Part shown: in pieces, positions 60,609-64,000 of the stretch | How positions within the stretch are numbered: the stretch's first letter is position 1 | Layout: every line of letters starts with the position of its first letter | NCBI RefSeq assembly: GCF_010015445.1 | Contig: NC_053114.1 | Location: 17,154,224-17,218,223 of the forward strand | DNA length: 64,000 bases | Reading direction: 5' to 3' | Source: Perca fluviatilis | Lineage: Eukaryota; Chordata; Actinopteri; Perciformes; Percidae | The notes under the pieces: model-generated | The model's input: the letters and a program-made list of their open reading frames with translations, nothing else | The model's database searches: none | Told to the model about the DNA's origin: nothing | Translations under genes and position numbers: made by a program

Positions 60609-62205
60609 CAGTACAGGCCAAAAGTTTGGACACACCTTCTCATTCAATGAGTTTCCTTTATTTTCATGACTATTTACATTGTAGATTCTCACTGAAGGCA
60701 TCAAAACTATGAATGAACACATGTGGAATTATGTACTTAACAAAAAAGTGTGAAATAACTGAAAACATGTCTTATAGTCTAGTTTCTTCAAAGTAGCCAC
60801 CCTTTGCTCTGATTACTGCTTTGCACACTCTTGGCGTTCTCTTGATGAGCTTCAAGAGGTAGTCACCTGAAATGGTTTTCCAACAGTCTTGAAGGAGTTC
60901 CCAGAGATGCTTAGCACTTGTTGGCCCTTTTGCCTTCACTCTGCGGTCCAGCTCACCCCAAACCATCTCGATTGGGTTCAGGTCCGGTGACTGTGGAGGC
61001 CAGGTCATGTGGCGCAGCACTCCATCACTCTCCTTCTTGGTCAAATAGCCCTTACACAGCCTGGAGGTGTGTTTGGGGTCATTGTCCTGTTGAAAAATAA
61101 ACGATGGTCCAACTAAACGCAAACCGGATGGGATGGCATGTCGCTGCAGGATGCTGTGGTAGCCATGCTGGTTCAGTATGCCTTCAATTTTGAATAAATC
61201 CCCAACAGTGTCACCAGCAAAGCACCCCCACACCATCACACCTCCTCCTCCATGCTTCACGGTGGGAACCAGGCATGTAGAATCCATCCGTTCACCATTT
61301 CTGCGTCGCACAAAGACACGGCGGTTGGAACCAAAGATCTCAAATTTGGAGTCATCAGACCAAAGCAAAGATTTCCACTGGTCTAATGTCCATTCCTTGT
61401 GTTTCTTGGCCCAAACAAATCTCTTCTGCTTGTTGCCTCTCCTTAGCAGTGGATTCGTGCAGTGTCCTCTTAACAGTTGTTCTAGAGATGGGTCTGCTGC
61501 TAGAACTCTGTGTGGCATTCATCTGGTCTCTAATCTGAGCTGCTGTTAACTTGCGATTTCTGAGGCTGGTGACTCAGATGAACTTATCCTCAGCAGCAGA
61601 GTTGACTCTTGGTCTTCCTTTCCTGGGGCGGTCCTCATGTGAGCCAGTTTCGTTGTAGCGCTTGATGGTTTTTGCGACTGCACTTGGGGACACATTCAAA
61701 GTTTTCGCAATTTTCCGGACTGACTGACCTTCATTTGTTAAAGTAATGATGGCCACTCGTTTTTCTTTACTTAGCTGATTGGTTCTTGCCATAATATGAA
61801 TTCTAACAGTTGTCCAATAGAGCTGTCGGCTGTGTATCAACCTGACTTCTGCACAACACAGCTGATGGTCCCAACACCATTAATAAGGGAAAAGATTCCA
61901 CTAATTAACCCTGACAAGGCACACCTGTGAAGTGAAAACCATTTCAGGTGACTACCTCATGAAGCTCATTGAGAGAACACCAAGGGTTTGCAGCGCTATC
62001 AAAAAAGCAAAGGGTGGCTACTTTGAGGAATCTAAAATATAAGACATGCTTTCAGTTATTTCACACTTTTTTGTTAAGTAAATAATTCCATATGTGTTCA
62101 TTCATAGTTTTGATGCCTTCAGTGAGAATCTACAATGTAAATAGTCATAAAAATAAAGACAACGCATTGAATGAGAAGGTGTGTCCAAACGTTTGGCCTG
62201 TACTG
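60609..62205 (-). mobile_element. Tc1-like transposon copy B
   Basis: Same family as the element at 10903-12532: ends CAGTACAGGCCAAAAGTTTG and the inverted copy, with long arms of about 270 bp. Right flank TATG; the left flank also reads TATG, so the target may have been altered at the left end. Lies in the presumed pias1 5' intron. Confidence 0.93.
60772..61792 (-). pseudogene. Tc1 transposase remnant, copy B
   Basis: N-terminal part MARTNQLSKEKRVAIITLTN through NVSPSAVAKTIKRYNETGSH to EDKFI, then TGA at 61574-61576. A 32-bp deletion near 61451 (relative to copy A) shifts the frame. The rest is open: [51 protein letters not shown], ending AVIRAKGGYFEETRL. All three DDE residues are present. 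Confidence 0.93.
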
Positions 62206-62270
62206 TATGTGTGGACTGGATATACTGTATGACTATGACTTTGGATCACCTATCTAATAAATCGGGAAGC

Positions 62271-62274
<4 letters not shown>

Positions 62275-62329
<55 letters not shown>
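62275..62329. repeat. (TG)n microsatellite
   Basis: Pure TG run of about 55 bp beside Tc1 copy B. Confidence 0.98.
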
Positions 62330-62333
<4 letters not shown>

Positions 62334-63274
62334 CTGTCTTTGAAATATCTCATGAACCGTTCATCCAATCTACTTCAAACTTGGTTTCCTTGGTACCCAA
62401 TGAACTTATTCCTTCTCACTCAGACTCACCCTCACCCATGCTCACCGTAGGTCCAGTTGCTAACTTAACACTAATATATGACGAGACAGCACCACAGTCA
62501 TTAAACACTGACTGTGGCGATATCAACACGCAATATCGTTGACAAAAAAGACAACACTAAAATGTAGTTAAAGAAAAAGCTCTCTTTATTTGCATTGCCT
62601 TCCACCTTTTCCTCCGCCCCCTCTCTCTCTCTCTTTCTCTGCTCACACGCACGCACGCACGCACAGTCAAATCCGTCTCTGTGAGTCCGTCTCTGTACTC
62701 GGCCCGGTTCTGGTAGCTGATTAAGGCAGATATTTGCTGATTGCTCTCATTACGGGCCAGATTGGGTGGCGCATTGGCGCACCACCTTCAGTCCATAAGG
62801 CTAAGGTCTGATTACTCCACATTTTAATTGTGATATTTTGTGAGTAAAGTCTGAATCTGCCACGTCTGTCAGATAACTGTGGTAGTACAATGTTTTTCTC
62901 TGAAGAAGGAGTACACAGTATGTCAGTAGTAGGCTACAGGGCATACAGTGTGGTTGCTAAGTGCTTTGGGGTCCTTCTGTAAGTAATTTTGGGGTACAGT
63001 GGTTCTGGATAAAGCTTCAAGCAGCAATATCACAGGCCAAGCAATCGGCCTGTTCCAAACAGGCACATTTTGAACGGGCACTGCACTAGTTTGATCAATA
63101 AAACACAAGACTGACATGCAGGATGGTACATTTTTGTACCCACGAGCGCGCTAAAATGCGTTACATATAAGGCTGCAGGTAAGAAACTTTGTTTGAAATA
63201 TGTTTTTATTTAAAGTATCTGTGCATCTTTGCCTAATACTGAAAGTATTTTCAGTACAGTGTCTGTTCCTTAAA

Positions 63275-64000
63275 GATGCAGTAGGTAAGTCTTATAAAAC
63301 TAACTTTCTGTCATATTTGCTGAAACTGACCCTATGATCCAGTAGAACTACATGAATTATGTAAAAAAAAATAAAAAAATAAAAAGACAGCTCCTCTGGC
63401 ACCTCCTACAGCCTGTAGTGCCATTGGCAAAATGCCACCGCTCCCGGTCGATTTTCTCCAATCAGGGCCACAGCGGTGGTCTATCTGCCTGTCAATCACT
63501 GCTCAGGCGCATGCATATATAGCGTTCTCCCCTCCCCCCTCCCCGGGCACGAGCTGCAGAAAAGTTTTCCAAAACTCCGTGAATAATGGAGTGGCTTTTC
63601 AGAGGTGGCGTGGCTGCAGGATTTTAAAGATCTGAAGAACTATGCAGACGTAGCATTTCCTCTCAACAGGTAACATAATTACCATGAATGATTTATCTTT
63701 CACTTGGTTATTAGTAGTCAAAAGTCCACAAAGCTACGTTGGTGAGGATGATAGTAACGTTAGCACAGTGGTCGGTCTGATATGATGCTGAAATGGCTAA
63801 CGGTAGCCTGCTAGTTAGCATCGTTTTACTGTTGGTGAGTAAAGTTAACGTTGTGTTAGTGTTTAGCTATTGAACATGTTGTCTGACATGCCGGCAGTTC
63901 TGTCAAACTCCATTGTGTGGGAGGGGCTTAGGAGACGGTTTGGGCTGCAGCAGAAAGGGAGGAGGGACTGAGAAGTTGTCGATGTTCAAATTTGTTGGCA
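63275..64000. repeat. Dispersed repeat running off the window
   Basis: AAAGATGCAGTAGGTAAGTC, ACTAACTTTCTGTCATATTT, GCACCTCCTACAGCCTGTAG and CAATCAGGGCCACAGCGG mark a dispersed fish repeat; the end at 64000 reads GTCGATGTTCAAATTTGTTG, usually internal to it. Its right end is outside. Confidence 0.5.

Overview
This window is nuclear DNA of a ray-finned fish, most likely a spiny-rayed (percomorph) teleost. The reasons are intron-rich vertebrate genes with human-like protein sequences, introns of 0.1-5 kb, dense (CA)n and (TA)n microsatellites, Tc1-like transposons and many short hAT-type and other non-autonomous DNA transposons. There is no bacterial-style gene packing, operon or CRISPR array.

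Three genes are clear and all lie on the minus strand. (1) pias1, encoding a PIAS1-type E3 SUMO ligase: eleven coding exons from 56850 down to 46684, giving the PINIT domain (its N-terminal edge not seen), the SP-RING, the SUMO-interacting motif and the whole C-terminus. The 5' exons with the SAP domain are not seen and should lie beyond 64000. (2) A single-exon class A GPCR of the relaxin-3 receptor (RXFP3/RXFP4) group at 39904-40890, 328 residues, complete. (3) morf4l1 (MRG15), a chromodomain plus MRG-domain chromatin reader: twelve coding exons from 31357 down to 20139 that join in frame to exactly 323 residues. I read the exon joins by hand from splice sites and phases; every phase closes.

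Layout: 1-17.8 kb has no recognised gene. It holds a (CA)n tract, a suspicious homopolymer-rich patch at 1457-1855, several non-autonomous DNA transposons with readable target duplications, and a Tc1 copy nested inside one of them. 17.8-18.4 kb has a possible two-exon short gene with an upstream CCAAT-rich flank (weak). 20.1-31.4 kb is morf4l1, with a nearly intact Tc1 transposon in its last intron. 31.4-39.9 kb is gene-free and repeat-rich (two tRNA-derived SINEs, a perfect hAT MITE). 39.9-40.9 kb is the receptor. 40.9-46.7 kb is the receptor-pias1 interval, part of it probably pias1 3' UTR. 46.7-56.9 kb is pias1. 56.9-64 kb is presumed pias1 intron, with microsatellites and a third Tc1 copy.

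The genes do not form a pathway; they are ordinary independent vertebrate loci. I found no convincing undescribed biological system. The points most worth checking are the single in-frame stop in the Tc1 copy at 20.4 kb, two Tc1 relatives sharing the same premature stop, two MITEs with TAGCCTG ends and perfect 9-bp duplications, CA repeats just downstream of three 5' splice sites, and the possible short gene near 18 kb.
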